Origin: Mauremys mutica
Taxonomy: Eukaryota; Chordata; Testudines; Geoemydidae
DNA: 64,000 nucleotides
Direction of reading: 5' to 3'
Assembly (NCBI RefSeq): GCF_020497125.1
Contig: NC_059084.1
Location: forward strand, 8,459,501 to 8,523,500
The notes under the pieces were generated by a model. The model did not search any database. It saw only the letters and a list, made by a program, of their open reading frames with translations, and had not been told where the DNA came from. A program made the translations under genes and the position numbers. Below, piece after piece: positions 24,560-36,120 of the stretch. Positions within the stretch are counted from its first letter, which is position 1; each line of letters opens with the position of its first letter.

Positions 24560-27390
24560 AAAAGCATGACAGACTGAATCAACATCTTCAGCAGTGACAA
24601 AATACAAACGGGGGAGAGGGCAGTGGGAGGGCGTGTGTACATGTGTGTGTGGTTTGAAAACAAGTAATTCAAGCAGCAAATAAGAGAACTGTCTTATGGA
24701 CAAGGGAGTCATTCGACTGCACATCAGATCAGCTCCCACTCTGCTCTGAAGGAGCTGAGGCGCTGCTCTCAATACCTGAATGGTTGTTTTTAATGGTACA
24801 TAGGAAGGAATTATTACAAGATTTTGAGAAGTGCACCAAAGACTAACAAAGGGATGGAAGGCCTTGTAATGCTGCACAGGTATTCCACGGGGGCACAAAT
24901 CCTTCACTGTAGGTCACAGGGCAAAGGCCAAGAGCAGCCTTCGAGAAGCCACTACTTCCACTCTGTGTAGGCTGATGGATGAATGGGCAAATAGAGTCAT
25001 AGCTTTGGCTCCACCCCGCCTTCCCCCACAAGGTGCTCAGTAGCACCGCTGAGCTGATACAGAGGGAGAAGTAATCTGCTCCTGGTATAGACTAGCAACA
25101 TGTTACTATCCCCACCTCCTGGAGCAACACAGGGGACGATGGAAAAAATAGGGATTGAGCCACAGCTTTGCTCCTGGGGTACAGATGTGATAGTCACTTC
25201 CCAAAGTGGCATTAAAAAAGCAAGTCACCAGTGACAAAAGTTTGCAAGTGGTATCTATGGAAAGCAAATCTTTTATTTGTTTTGCATCTGCAATGTTCTG
25301 CTGGTCTTTTTCCTGCCTGTGGCTCTCTCACTCTGGGATCGGGGGAGGAGGAGGGAAAGTGTTTGAATATTGGAAATTGTCCGCAGGGCATGCAAAGGCT
25401 TCAGTAAGTGGGATACTTGCACCATACTGAGCAGAGCGAGAGAGATGCATGATCAGGGAAAAGCCCCACAAGTCAAAATCTGATACCGTACATGATCATG
25501 GAATAAGGCCATAAAAGAATTATTTTCAATCCCGCCAGTACAGCAATTTTCTGGAGGGTAGACATGACTTCGGTATCTTTCAAATGGCAATAAGTAGCTT
25601 GGTGTTATGGGACTGTTTTAATTTGTTTTTCTGGGGGAGGATTTGAGCTTTAACCTGTCCCATGACTTCCTGAATTCTGTATTACTAAACTTTCCACTCT
25701 CCCTCCTGATCATTTTTCTTTTCTTTTCTTTTTCTTTTCTTCAGCAGATGCTTTCTTTCATCCTGCCTTATCTGGCAGCATTTTGTCGCTGAGAAATGTT
25801 ACCAGAAAACTTTAACTACCATCATCAGGGATAAGAATCATTAAACACCCTTAAATCCTTTATATATATATATTATGGTGCAGGCACCAAAGAGTCTTCA
25901 GATCTTTCACTCACTGCTGACTTTGGCCAGAGTTGAACCTATAACCCACAGGTCAAAGACTCTGTTTGCATCCTATTAACACTGTCCAGTAATCCTACGC
26001 TTTGCTCTGATACTCTAGTCTTATTTTGCACTGATGAAATCGTCCATAAAGAGGCTATTATACAAAAAAGGTTTGAAGACAGAACAAAAATAATTGGAAA
26101 ATAGTCACTCCGTGTCATATTTCCTGAAGTTTTCATCCCATTCTCTGGCAAATTATCTGGGCAGAATTCAAGGTGGTTTCCTTAACTGCCTTTCTATTTA
26201 CAACTGCAGTGCCAAGAGATCATTAATTCATTAGCAGTTTTCCTAAAATGGAGATCGGTTGCTATTACTGAAGTAAAGAGATCAAATCCATCGCTTTGTG
26301 TTGTCAGGTTGGATTATCTGCTAGAACACATCCATGGTAAATTCTCAGTTTGTAGTCTCCCTCTCTATGTAGGATTTTTGATAAATTGAAGGCACACTGA
26401 GGAGGAAAAGAGTAGCAAAAGCAACAAGCTACTTATTAATATTACTGCAACCCATTTGCAGGCAGAATAAAGCTTTTGTGGAGTAGAAGTACGTCTAATC
26501 CAAGGTGACCTTCAGTTTAGAGCAAGGGGATGACTTCTACTAGAGTCCAGTGCATAAACCTTGTTTTTTCTCTCCCTTTTTGCAGTTAAGACAGACCCCT
26601 AACATAAAAGCAATTGGTGTTTGTACCAGTTCAATCACTTTGCTGTTAAATGATCTACATGTGCTTTCCCAGCACATACATGAAAACTGGAGGCAGTAAA
26701 ATTAAAATGAGTTCATAGCCTTGTGTAGCTCTCACTTTATGTATCCTGTTATGGTTGCGAGATAATGAAGAGTCATTTTCAAACTCACTCAGTGGAATGA
26801 GCTCAGCTGACATCTCCCTTCTGAAGCCCTTGTTTATAAAAGCACATGTAAAAGAAATCTAAGCATAATGTGTCTTTCTGGGAAGTTTTTCTGCAGCTAG
26901 CGCAGACACACACAGTCTGCTTATCTTAAGGCTTGGGCAAAGAACTAATTATTCAGACCTAAACTTAAATGTGTTTCCTCAAAGATGGATTTGTGACTCT
27001 TGCCAGCTTTCCTGAGAGGATTGCAACCTCATTTTGTTCACGGTGAACTTCTGCTGAGGTGTAAAATAACAGCAATCTTGAGAGCTAGAACCACTGAGGG
27101 CTAGATTAAATTATAATGCAACTGCTTCTGTCTGAGACTAGCCAGGACTGCTACACACTGAAGATGGGCATCCACTTCTAGATAGCATGGTAATACCAAG
27201 CCTGTGTCAGTGTTACTGTCTGAGCCAGGAGACAGTATTTCAAGGGAAGAGAGATTACATTGGCTACAAATAAATATTTATGGGTCTGTGGCCATTTTCC
27301 TAAAGAAGGAATGACATTAAAAAAAAAAATCAAATTGCCGCCTTTGTGGCAGTGGGGTGATTGAAGGGAAGAGGAATTTAAATCACAAAC
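24560..27390. other. intergenic DNA, no gene seen
   Basis: The interval includes a pyrimidine TTTTC tract at about 25712-25741 and a short TA run near 25861. Bases 26200-26950 are free of recognisable repeats and contain homeodomain-like TAAT words, so could hold regulatory DNA; this is only a guess. Confidence 0.4.
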
Positions 27391-27404
27391 TGGGAAACGA
27401 AGAT

Positions 27405-27500
27405 TGTCAACTTTTTGGGGCAAGGATTCTCTTGCTGTGCTGTGGCTGTGCATTGGGGTCCTGGTCCATGGCGCTACCGCAATACAAATAAATAATAATA
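27405..27500 (+). repeat. LINE-2/CR1-like tail
   Basis: GGGGTCCTGGTCCATGGCGC followed by TACCGCAATACAAATAAATA matches a reptile LINE tail that recurs, diverged, at 50930-51030. Confidence 0.6.
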
Positions 27501-28044
27501 AACAATGACTCTGACTTTCAAAGGCACAAAGGGTAGTACGGTGCCCTTTGAAAGCCAGTGGGAGTTGGTGGCCTGACTCCTATTTGTGCCTTTGAAAATC
27601 TCCCCCTCTGTCCCCAGTGCCGTATTGCCAACTTGTGATTTTCTTGCAGATTTGGGGATTTTTTTAATCTGTCTCATGATGAAAACATGACCACTGCCTC
27701 CTCTTACTGTCAATGAGGCTGAAGCCACCAAGATGGCTGCCATTTCCCTACAGTCTATCTGCACGTGGAAGTGAGGCTGCCCTTCATAAAGCTGGAGGCC
27801 ACCTCCCACTGTTTTCAATGAGATTCAAGCCAAGAGGCAAAATGGCTGCCACTCTGTGGTTCAGGGGGCTGGACAGAACACAAGGACTGTGAGGAGCAGC
27901 CAGAGACACTGTGAAACGGGGATGGAGGAAGTGAGGGGATCAGGAGGCAGATTTAGGGGCTTCAGGGGAATGAGGTGTAAGGCGTGAGGAGGGGAGTTGG
28001 GGGAGTCAGCAGGGGACCCCAGAGCAGCAGGAGGCAGAGGAGCT

Positions 28045-28120
28045 CTGTGTGTGTGTGTGTGTATGTATATCTGTATATAATCTATATATATCTCTATATA
28101 GCTATCTATATCTATATCTA
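28045..28120. repeat. compound microsatellite GT then TA/TATC
   Basis: A GT run at 28046-28062 passes into TATA and TATC repeats. Such tracts are length-polymorphic. Confidence 0.9.
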
Positions 28121-29355
28121 GTGCTGCCCACTTTCAGGCAGAGAAATTGGGGGGAGGGAGGAGTCAGGGTAGTGTTGGTTCTTGCAAATGGCTAAATCAA
28201 TCCTATGTTGTATTTACTGTGATAATGTGATTTATATGCATGAGTGATATAAGTTTAAAGTTCTTTAATATATTTATCTGTAACTCGTCAACCTTGAAGA
28301 GTAATATAAGTTCTAGATACAAGTATGAATCATGATGAGTTAATTAGGTCAGTGGTTCTCAACCTATTTACCATCTAGCCCTTCTTTTATCAAAGGGAAT
28401 AAACTAGGAGGGGAGAGAATCAAGACAGTAATCGGAACTGGATGGCAGTTTTCCTATTTAAGGGTGTTGGGAGGGAAAGTGGAGTCACCATCTGAGCAAC
28501 CAGGGAGAGGCATTTTTGTGCACGTTGAAGGTTGATTTATCAGTCTGAAATTATCACACCCATATTGGCAGAGGAACAGAGGGGAGTCAAAAGACAGATT
28601 AAAAATCATGATTCAATGGTTTTTTAAATCTCATGACTTTTGAGGATCTAACTCATGAGTTTTGATCTCTTGAGGTTGGCAATACTGCCAGTGAGACCTA
28701 AACTGAAGTCCTCTTATTCCACAAAGTAGCAGCCCTGTTACTTACTTTATAGGATAATCCCTGGAGGGGAATAATGGCCAGTTCTGATGTAGGTCTCCTC
28801 TCCTGGGTCCCTGTACTGAGCTTTTGCTTGATCCATCCATCCAACTGAACAGTCCAGCTCTCAAGAAGCTGGTAGTCAAAGCTAGGGAAGATTATGAGAG
28901 ACTATAAGGAAATGTTTCCCCCAGGAATGGCTGCTAAGTGCTACATACACCTATGGTGATGTAGAAATGAATAAAATTAATATAGTATAATTAGATGCAC
29001 TCTGGATGATTTATTCCTTTTTCTAAAACAACTGATATTGGCCACCAGCAGACAAATAATTCCAGGGTTTGACGGGCTTTGATCTAGGATGGAGTGTCAA
29101 CATCCCCATTTATAATTTCATTTTGTTCATGTTTTTTAAAATCCCATCTTATCGGTTGCTCAATTTTTAAAAATTGTTTCACAACCTTCTGTTTCTTTGT
29201 AAATGATGGAAAACAACAAATGTAGCAGTTTTTTGTCTTTTCAGTTTTTGGTTGTTTATTATTTATGTCCTGTCCCCCTTTTTCCCCCGACCCCTGTTTT
29301 CAGAGGAAAAAGGAAGAAGGGATGGAGAGAAGGGGAGGAAAAAAAGAAACGAAAT
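28121..29355. other. intergenic DNA, no gene seen
   Basis: AT-rich sequence with a polypurine stretch at about 29303-29355 abutting the next element. No gene is visible. Confidence 0.5.
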
Positions 29356-29789
29356 AACTAAAATGCGCAATTAACTCACGCAATTATCTAAAAAAAATTA
29401 ATCACCATGAAAACAATTAATTGCCGTTTTAATCACACTCTTAAACAGTAGAATATCAATTGAAATGTATTAAATATTATGGCAGTTTCTCTACATTTTC
29501 AAATATTTGATTTCAATTACAACACAGAATACAGAGTGTATAGTGCTCACTTTATATTATTTTTTATTACAGATATTTGCACTGTAAAAATGATAAACAA
29601 AAGAAATAGTATTTTTCAATTGACCTCAGACAAGTACTGCAGTGCAATCTCTAAGGTGAAAGTGCAACTTACAAATGTAGGGTTTTTTTTTGTTACATAA
29701 CTGCACTCAAAAATAAAATAATGTAAAACTTTAGAGTCTATGAGTCCACTGAGTCCTACTTCTTGTTCAGCCAGTGACTAAGACAAAAA

Positions 29790-29990
29790 ATTTGTTTACA
29801 TTTACAGGAGATAATACTGCCAGCTTCTTATTTACAATGTCATCTGAAAGTGAGAACAGGCGTTAGCATGGCACTTTTGTAGATGCCATTGCTAAGTATT
29901 TACGTGCCAGATATGCTAAATATTTGCATGTGCCTTCATGCTTCGGCCACCATTCTGGAAGACATGCTTCCATGCTGATGATGCTTGTTA
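29790..29990 (-). pseudogene. second, inverted copy of the hAT dimerisation segment
   Basis: On the minus strand the left arm reads SMEACLPEWWPKHEGTCKYL, then YLARKYLA, then a stop where a conserved cysteine-glutamate pair is expected, followed by RLFSLS and IVNKK. It is the same protein segment as 30413-30631 in opposite orientation, with different substitutions. Confidence 0.8.
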
Positions 29991-30030
29991 AATGTGTGAC
30001 TGAACTCCTTGGGGGACATTTGTATGTCTC

Positions 30031-30631
30031 TTGCTCTGGTTTACCTGCATTCTGCCATATATTCGTGTTATGGCAATTTCGGATGATGACCCAGCACATA
30101 TGCGATTTAAGAACACTTTCACTGCAGATTTGATAAAATGCAAAGAAGGTACCAATGTGAGGTTTCTAAAGATAGCTACAGCACTTGACCCAAGATTTAA
30201 GAATCTGAAGTGCCTTCCAAAATCTGAGAGGGATGAGGTGTGGAGCATGTTTTCAGAAGTCTTAAAAGAGCAACACTCAGATGCGGAAACTACAGAACCT
30301 GACCCACCAAAAAAGAAAATCAACCTTTTGTTGGTGGCATCTGAATCAGATGATGAAAATGAACGTGCATCAGCCCGCTTTGGATTGTTATTGAGCAGAA
30401 CCCTTCTTCAGCATGGAAGCATGTATTCTGGAATGGTGGGCGAAACATGAAGGGACATATGAATCTTTAGCGCATCTGGCACGTAAATATCTTGTGTCGC
30501 CAACTACAACAATGCCAGGCGAACGCCTGTTCTCACTTTCAGGTAACACTGTAAATAAGAAGCAGGCAGCATTATCTCTTGCAAATGTAAACAAACGTGT
30601 TTGGCTGAGCAATTGGCTGAACAAGAAGTAG
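30031..30631 (+). pseudogene. hAT transposase remnant, C-terminal part
   Basis: Frame one (to 30450) carries RFKNTFTADLIKCKEG and FLKIATALDPRFKNLKCLPK, the conserved ALDPRFK block of hAT transposases, followed by an acidic linker with PPKKKINLLL. The sequence then changes frame, and 30413-30631 carries MEACILEWWAKHEGTYESL, HLARKYL and ERLFSLSGNTVNKKQAALS, the C-terminal hAT dimerisation domain, ending NWLNKK. The frame change and the absence of the N-terminal zinc finger and catalytic DDE region make this inactive. Expected PCERLFS appears as PGERLFS. Confidence 0.85.
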
Positions 30632-31214
30632 GACTGAGTTGACTTGAAGGCTCTAAAGTTTTACATTGTTTTATTTTTTAGTGCAGTTATTTTACGTACA
30701 TAATTCTACATTTGTAAGTTCAACTTTCATGATAAAGCGATTGCACTACAGCATGTGTATTAGGTGAATTGAAAAATACTATTTATTTTTTCTCTTTTAC
30801 AGAGCAAATATTTGTAATAAAAATATATAAAGTGAGCACTATATGTTTTGTCTTCTGTGCTGTAATTGAAATTAATATATTTGAAAGTATAGAAAACATC
30901 CAAAAATATTAAAATAAATGATATTCTAATATTGTTTAACAGAGTGATTAATTGTGTGATTTATCATGATTAATTTTTTTAAATTTTTGACAGCCCTAAT
31001 ATTTAGCAAAAATGATTTGAGTAAATGAAAAAGAGTGTCTGTTTTGACAGCTGCAGCATGCAAATTACTTTGAAATTCTGGAAACTTCTGGTGAAAATTA
31101 GTTTTGAATTTTTGATCTGCTGTACTGATGTTCTCCCTCCCCCTTCCAAGTTTCTCACCTCACCTTTGTCTCCGCTGCCTAATTAATTCCATCTTTTATC
31201 CCTACCAAACGCCT

Positions 31215-31318
31215 TTTTAATAGAGCTGGTTGAAAAATGTCAAAATTAGACATTTTTTGTACTGGGGTGGAAAAGGTAAAATTCTCATGAAAACCGTGTC
31301 TCTTTCCCCAACCAGCCC
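31215..31318. repeat. short MITE-like repeat
   Basis: AGAGCTGGTTGAAAAATG at the left is mirrored by CCCCAACCAGCCCT at the right, around a GACATTTTTTGT/AAAATTC core. Diverged relatives appear at 6127-6240 and 55371-55530. Confidence 0.5.
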
Positions 31319-32199
31319 TGCTTTTTAATTTGGACTTACTGTTTCCATCTTCCTCTCAGTTCATGACTAACCTTGCTGTCATTAATTAGGCTGCCATTGA
31401 GTATTTACTAACAATCAAGACAAGTCTTTCTTCATTTATTGCATGATATCAAGTGAGTTCAGGAAGAGACGAAAAGAAAACAAAGAAAAAACCCCAACCA
31501 AACATCTCCCCTCCTCCAAACAAACCCCCTATTATCGCAGAACCAGGTGACATGATACTGGATTGGGGTAGGAGATCTCCTCCATTAGGCACAGTGTGGA
31601 AAACACTCCTGTCTGCAGTTTATTATAGGGTTCAGAAGTGAGGAGTTGTCCTCCTGCAAAGACCTAAATATAGGTAGTAAAGCCTTGCACTCAGTTTGCA
31701 CCAATTTTCATTAGGAAAAGGGAATGTTGCAGTGTTTTGAAATGAGTCAAACGAATGGAACAGACCAGAATGAGAATGTTCTACAATTTCAATCAAATTC
31801 TTTTGTTCATGAGTATTTTAAGACCTCTCCTAGCCAGCATTTGGCAACAGTACATGCATTATTCACCCACTGGCCACAACTCTAGCACCAATTTCCACTC
31901 TAGGATTATGGGACCTTCTGGTCTTCAGGCGCAGGAGGTCAGGCAGACCTCATGTGAGACTTGTCCTGGGTCTCCTGAGTCAAAGCTGCCACTGTGCTGA
32001 AATGATGTGGGGTTGTTCTGTGATGGATATTTCTTCCTGATTGCATGTCTTTTACAAGGACACAGATATAATCTCAAAAGAAACCACTTTGCTAATGTTC
32101 TCCAAGGTTAAATATTTTATATTGTGCTATATTTATTCAATGCATTTCCATCCTGTTGTACTTTTATATTTGGTAAGATCTGCTGATTATGGCAAGGGC
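31319..32199. other. intergenic DNA, no gene seen
   Basis: Short frames here have no family similarity and no splice context. Confidence 0.5.
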
Positions 32200-32375
32200 C
32201 TGTAAGTCTGGGGTCTGTTTCCAACTCTGCTACTGATCTTGGGCAAATCCCTTAATTTCTCTCTATCTCAATGAAATGGGGACAATAATACTTTACTATT
32301 CTCACTGGGCTGTTGTGAATCTTGGTTACTTAATGGTTATCAGGTGCCTTAAGACCTTGCATCAAGAGTGCCCTA
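32200..32375 (+). repeat. MIR-type SINE relic
   Basis: CTTGGGCAAATCCCTTAATTTC followed by AAATGGGGACAATAATA and GGGCTGTTGTGAAT follows the MIR core in order. Confidence 0.75.
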
Positions 32376-34593
32376 TTAGTGCAAGGTATTTATGGTAGTG
32401 TACCTTCCTGAGACGAAACATTGAGGTGTATGGTTATATCTTGGATATTAAAAGCTAAGGAGCTTAGACAGGTCAGGTCCTACCTACAAGACACACAGTC
32501 ACATTTAAAAAAAATGATGGCTACTGAAATGCATACGTATTTGTGTCCAATTTGCACTTACAATTAGCACAGTTGTAGTAATTAGGTGGTAAATGACCTG
32601 TTAAGCGGCTGAGTGAGCAGACTCACAAGTGATCGTGTGTAATACTGAAAATCTGGGCTGTACAGCAAAGTGTCTCAGAGAGAGAAAATATATCAAGCAC
32701 CTTTAAGGTATCAGTACCTGCCTTAAAAAAGTAAGTAGCAATGATATAATCCTGTTACAGGCACCTGGTAAAGTTATATCTTACCACACAAGTATATGTG
32801 TGACATGTCATTAAGGACATTGCGTGTCGCTCCATACGGCATTGGTTAAACCACAACCACCTGTACTGTAGTAATGAGGATATAAAATATCCCAAATAAA
32901 ATGAAAAGATACAACACAGCCATTTATTGCTGGTGGACTGTCTTGTGAGGAAATTACATGGAATGGTTTATGTGTACGTTCTTGGTTAAATAAAGAATGA
33001 TACAACATGCCCTGGTCAGACCTTGCCTATATCGATTCAGCATGTTTTTTTCTGACAGTAACATGGGATGTTTGGAGAGCAGGAAGTTCAGTAGCACTGT
33101 AAATTGATCTCAGTAATTACACACTTGGTTTACATTTAATAGGCTGGGTATTGTGAATTAAAAATAAATCACATGATTGATAAAAGCGTTCACTGAGGTA
33201 AATGCTCTCTACTTTACCTAGTGGTTGAATGCTAGCACACAAGGTTTTCACGATATGGAATTTGTTACGGCACCTTTCATACTCAAGGTAACTCAAAGTA
33301 CTTTAGCAAATAATGAGTTATAGACAGTGTAGCATTTTAGAGATTAATGGCGTAGCCATTATGAACTCAGTATAAAGCATTCATGCAGCCTTGGATATTA
33401 ACCCATTTTAATGAGAATGGAAATATTGGCAGGGACACGACAATTCTCTAGTCTTTCTGAAGAATCACATGAGACCTTGATTTTCTACAACGGTAGCTTC
33501 CAGGGATGGACAGAAAAGGATTTTAACCTTTCCATGGAAGACTGGCACCTTGAACAACACAGCCTCTCACTGCTTCCACATTGGGCATTAATCCTTGGAT
33601 TTTTTACTTGCAACAATCTGTCTGAGGTTAAAGTGCCATCAACTGAGCCAGTGATACACAATCATAAACCAGAGGGGATGCCTTCATAGTCTGAACATTG
33701 GGTTTGAAATAATTGTGCTCCTTGAGATGACATGAATGTAATCCAGACATGGTCAACTCAGCTCATCATCCTCACAAGGTGGATAAATGGAGTTGCATAC
33801 TTTTATTGAAAAAAATCTTGAAGATGGAAGTCCTGTCCTGTCTGCATGGACAGTAGAGATCTTATGATGCTTTTTAGAGAGTAGAAGGTTTGCAATTGTG
33901 TTCTTAACCAGCACTTTCCCTTTCCCCACTCTTGGGTATCATGCTGCCTACCCATTTATTTCCACCTCCCATCCCAGAGGGGCATGAGTTTCACTGACTC
34001 CATATGTATATAATGCCTATGAGATTCTTTGCTCAGGTGGCAAGGTAAGGCAGTATAACCAATCAATAATCAATGTAACAGAATGCACTTGCTTTATAGA
34101 TAGGACAATTATTGCAACTCTGGTAGATGTATCTAAGTTTAATATTCATTTAGTGTTAGATTATGATTCTTAAAAGAATTTAGAAAGAACTAAGGGGAGA
34201 TTTTCAGTGGAACAAAGAACAATCAGGAGCCCAACGCCCATTGCAAGTCAAAAGCACTGACTTCAAAAAGTGTACTCGTGAGATAGTCTATCATATAAAG
34301 TCATTTAATTAATAAAAAACTTTTAAAACTGATCATTTCAATTTTAAATTAAATTCTTGCATGAGATCCAAATACTACATTGTAAGCAGAAATTTTCATT
34401 TCTGAAATCCTGCCTATATGATATGTTTGAAATACGATGAGAAACAATCCTTAGTTAAAGTGCAGTTAGCAGCTTTCTTGGAGCATGTCTCACTATATAT
34501 GAATGTTTCCTTGGAAGTTGGACACTATGATGAACAAGTTAGGCAGCCCTCATCCATCCCTTCAAAGTCAGACACTTTTGTAACCTTTCTTGT
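32376..34593. other. intergenic DNA, no gene seen
   Basis: No recognisable gene. The interval ends at the left boundary of the tandem duplication. Confidence 0.5.
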
Positions 34594-35779
34594 GCTGACC
34601 TGACGCTTCCTAGAGTGATTTGACTTATTGCCTTCAGAGAAAAATAACTCTCTGGTCTTGGATCTGACACCAAGTTCCCAGAGTGGCAGTCTGAACCGTA
34701 CTGTATCAATCATACTGGTGTCCATGGTTGTGAAGCAGAGCAGCATCTAACCCGAGGAGAATGCCATGTTCCCTAGAGCAGCTATCACAACAGCTCGCCA
34801 ATATCATTAAAAAATGTTCTTACTGATCTCCTTTTCCTTTTTGTTCTGGATAAGCACAGCATTTTAAAATGTGCTCCATCACATTTTGTGTAGAAGGTAC
34901 CTGTGAAAGTGACTCTAAAAAAGACATTGAGGGTTTCCATATTTATTCTCCTAGTGACATGTGCACCTGTTAAATTGGCTCAGATGACAAGTCAAAGGTG
35001 ATGTTTTTTCTCACTGTAGTCTTATAAACACCACCAGGTCTCTGAACAATCAAGCTATTATTCTGTTTGCTCCTGCTTCCTCACCAGGAATAAACAGTTT
35101 GCCAACTTTACTTAGGATCACATACTAACTCCTGGCTCAGGCTTATACACCTCTTTGAGCTTCTCAAGAGACAAAGGATGATCTAGCTGACCTGACGCTT
35201 CCTAGAGTGATTTGACTTATTGCCTTCAGAGAAAAATAACTCTCTGGTCTTGGATCTGACACCAAGTTCCCAGAGTGGCAGTCTGAACCGTACTGTATCA
35301 ATCATACTGGTGTCCATGGTTGTGAAGCAGAGCAGCATCTAACCCGAGGAGAATGCCATGTTCCCTAGAGCAGCTATCACAACAGCTCGCCAATATCATT
35401 AAAAAATGTTCTTACTGATCTCCTTTTCCTTTTTGTTCTGGATAAGCACAGCATTTTAAAATGTGCTCCATCACATTTTGTGTAGAAGGTACCTGTGAAA
35501 GTGACTCTAAAAAAGACATTGAGGGTTTCCATATTTATTCTCCTAGTGACATGTGCACCTGTTAAATTGGCTCAGATGACAAGTCAAAGGTGATGTTTTT
35601 TCTCACTGTAGTCTTATAAACACCACCAGGTCTCTGAACAATCAAGCTATTATTCTGTTTGCTCCTGCTTCCTCACCAGGAATAAACAGTTTGCCAACTT
35701 TACTTAGGATCACATACTAACTCCTGGCTCAGGCTTATACACCTCTTTGAGCTTCTCAAGAGACAAAGGATGATCTAGC
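34594..35779. repeat. 592-bp tandem direct duplication, two copies
   Basis: Copy one (34594-35185) and copy two (35186-35777) start GCTGACCTGACGCTTCC and run to GACAAAGGATGATCTA. I compared the copies line by line and saw no mismatch over the whole unit. The two flanking bases beyond are also shared (GC), and identity stops at t/a on both sides. The unit is not a transposon I recognise. Exact identity implies a very recent event, gene conversion or an assembly artefact. Confidence 0.95.
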
Positions 35780-35784
35780 AGTTA

Positions 35785-35870
35785 GCAATAGCCTGGGAGT
35801 CAGGAGATCCAGGTTCAACAACCTGCCCTGCCACAGACTTCCTGTGTGATCTTTGGCAAGTCATTCAAGG
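35785..35870 (+). repeat. MIR/tRNA-type SINE relic
   Basis: The run GTTAGCAATAGCCTGGGAG, GGAGATCCAGGTTCAA and CTGTGTGATCTTTGGCAAG follows the tRNA-like head and core of MIR. Confidence 0.65.
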
Positions 35871-35984
35871 TTAGAGCTACAAAGGGGATTTAAGCTCAGC
35901 ATTGCGAGGACACCTGTCACTCACTGGAATCCCCAGAGCTGAGTTAGGCTCCCTGTAAAATACTAGAAAACGCTAATTGCCTAC

Positions 35985-36120
35985 GCATGGCGTTCATAGA
36001 AGCCAGCAAGTTGAGAGGAGCGGTCACCCAGGATGTGCTACACCTGGGTCCAAGCTCTACTCCACCTGACTCAAAGTAGGGACTTGAGCCCAGGTCTCCC
36101 AGATTGCAGGGAGGAGGGTG
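35985..36120 (-). repeat. tRNA-derived SINE-like repeat
   Basis: The minus strand reads GGGAGACCTGGGCTCAAGTC with a B-box-like core; this wording recurs in reptile SINE relics, including 55575-55850. Confidence 0.45.

Larger units (their letters stand above)
29360..30990. mobile_element. palindromic (foldback) hAT-family element with decayed transposase parts
   Basis: Two inverted arms of about 600 bases flank a unique centre. The right arm (about 30395-30985) and, on the opposite strand, the left arm (about 29360-29995) each carry a hAT transposase C-terminal dimerisation segment followed by the same AT-rich tail, with shared words such as AAGTGAGCACTATA and TTGAAAAATACTATTT. The right end is GACAGCCCTA; the left end is not preserved. 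I recall related sequences in other reptile and fish genomes, so the family is probably known. Confidence 0.85.
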
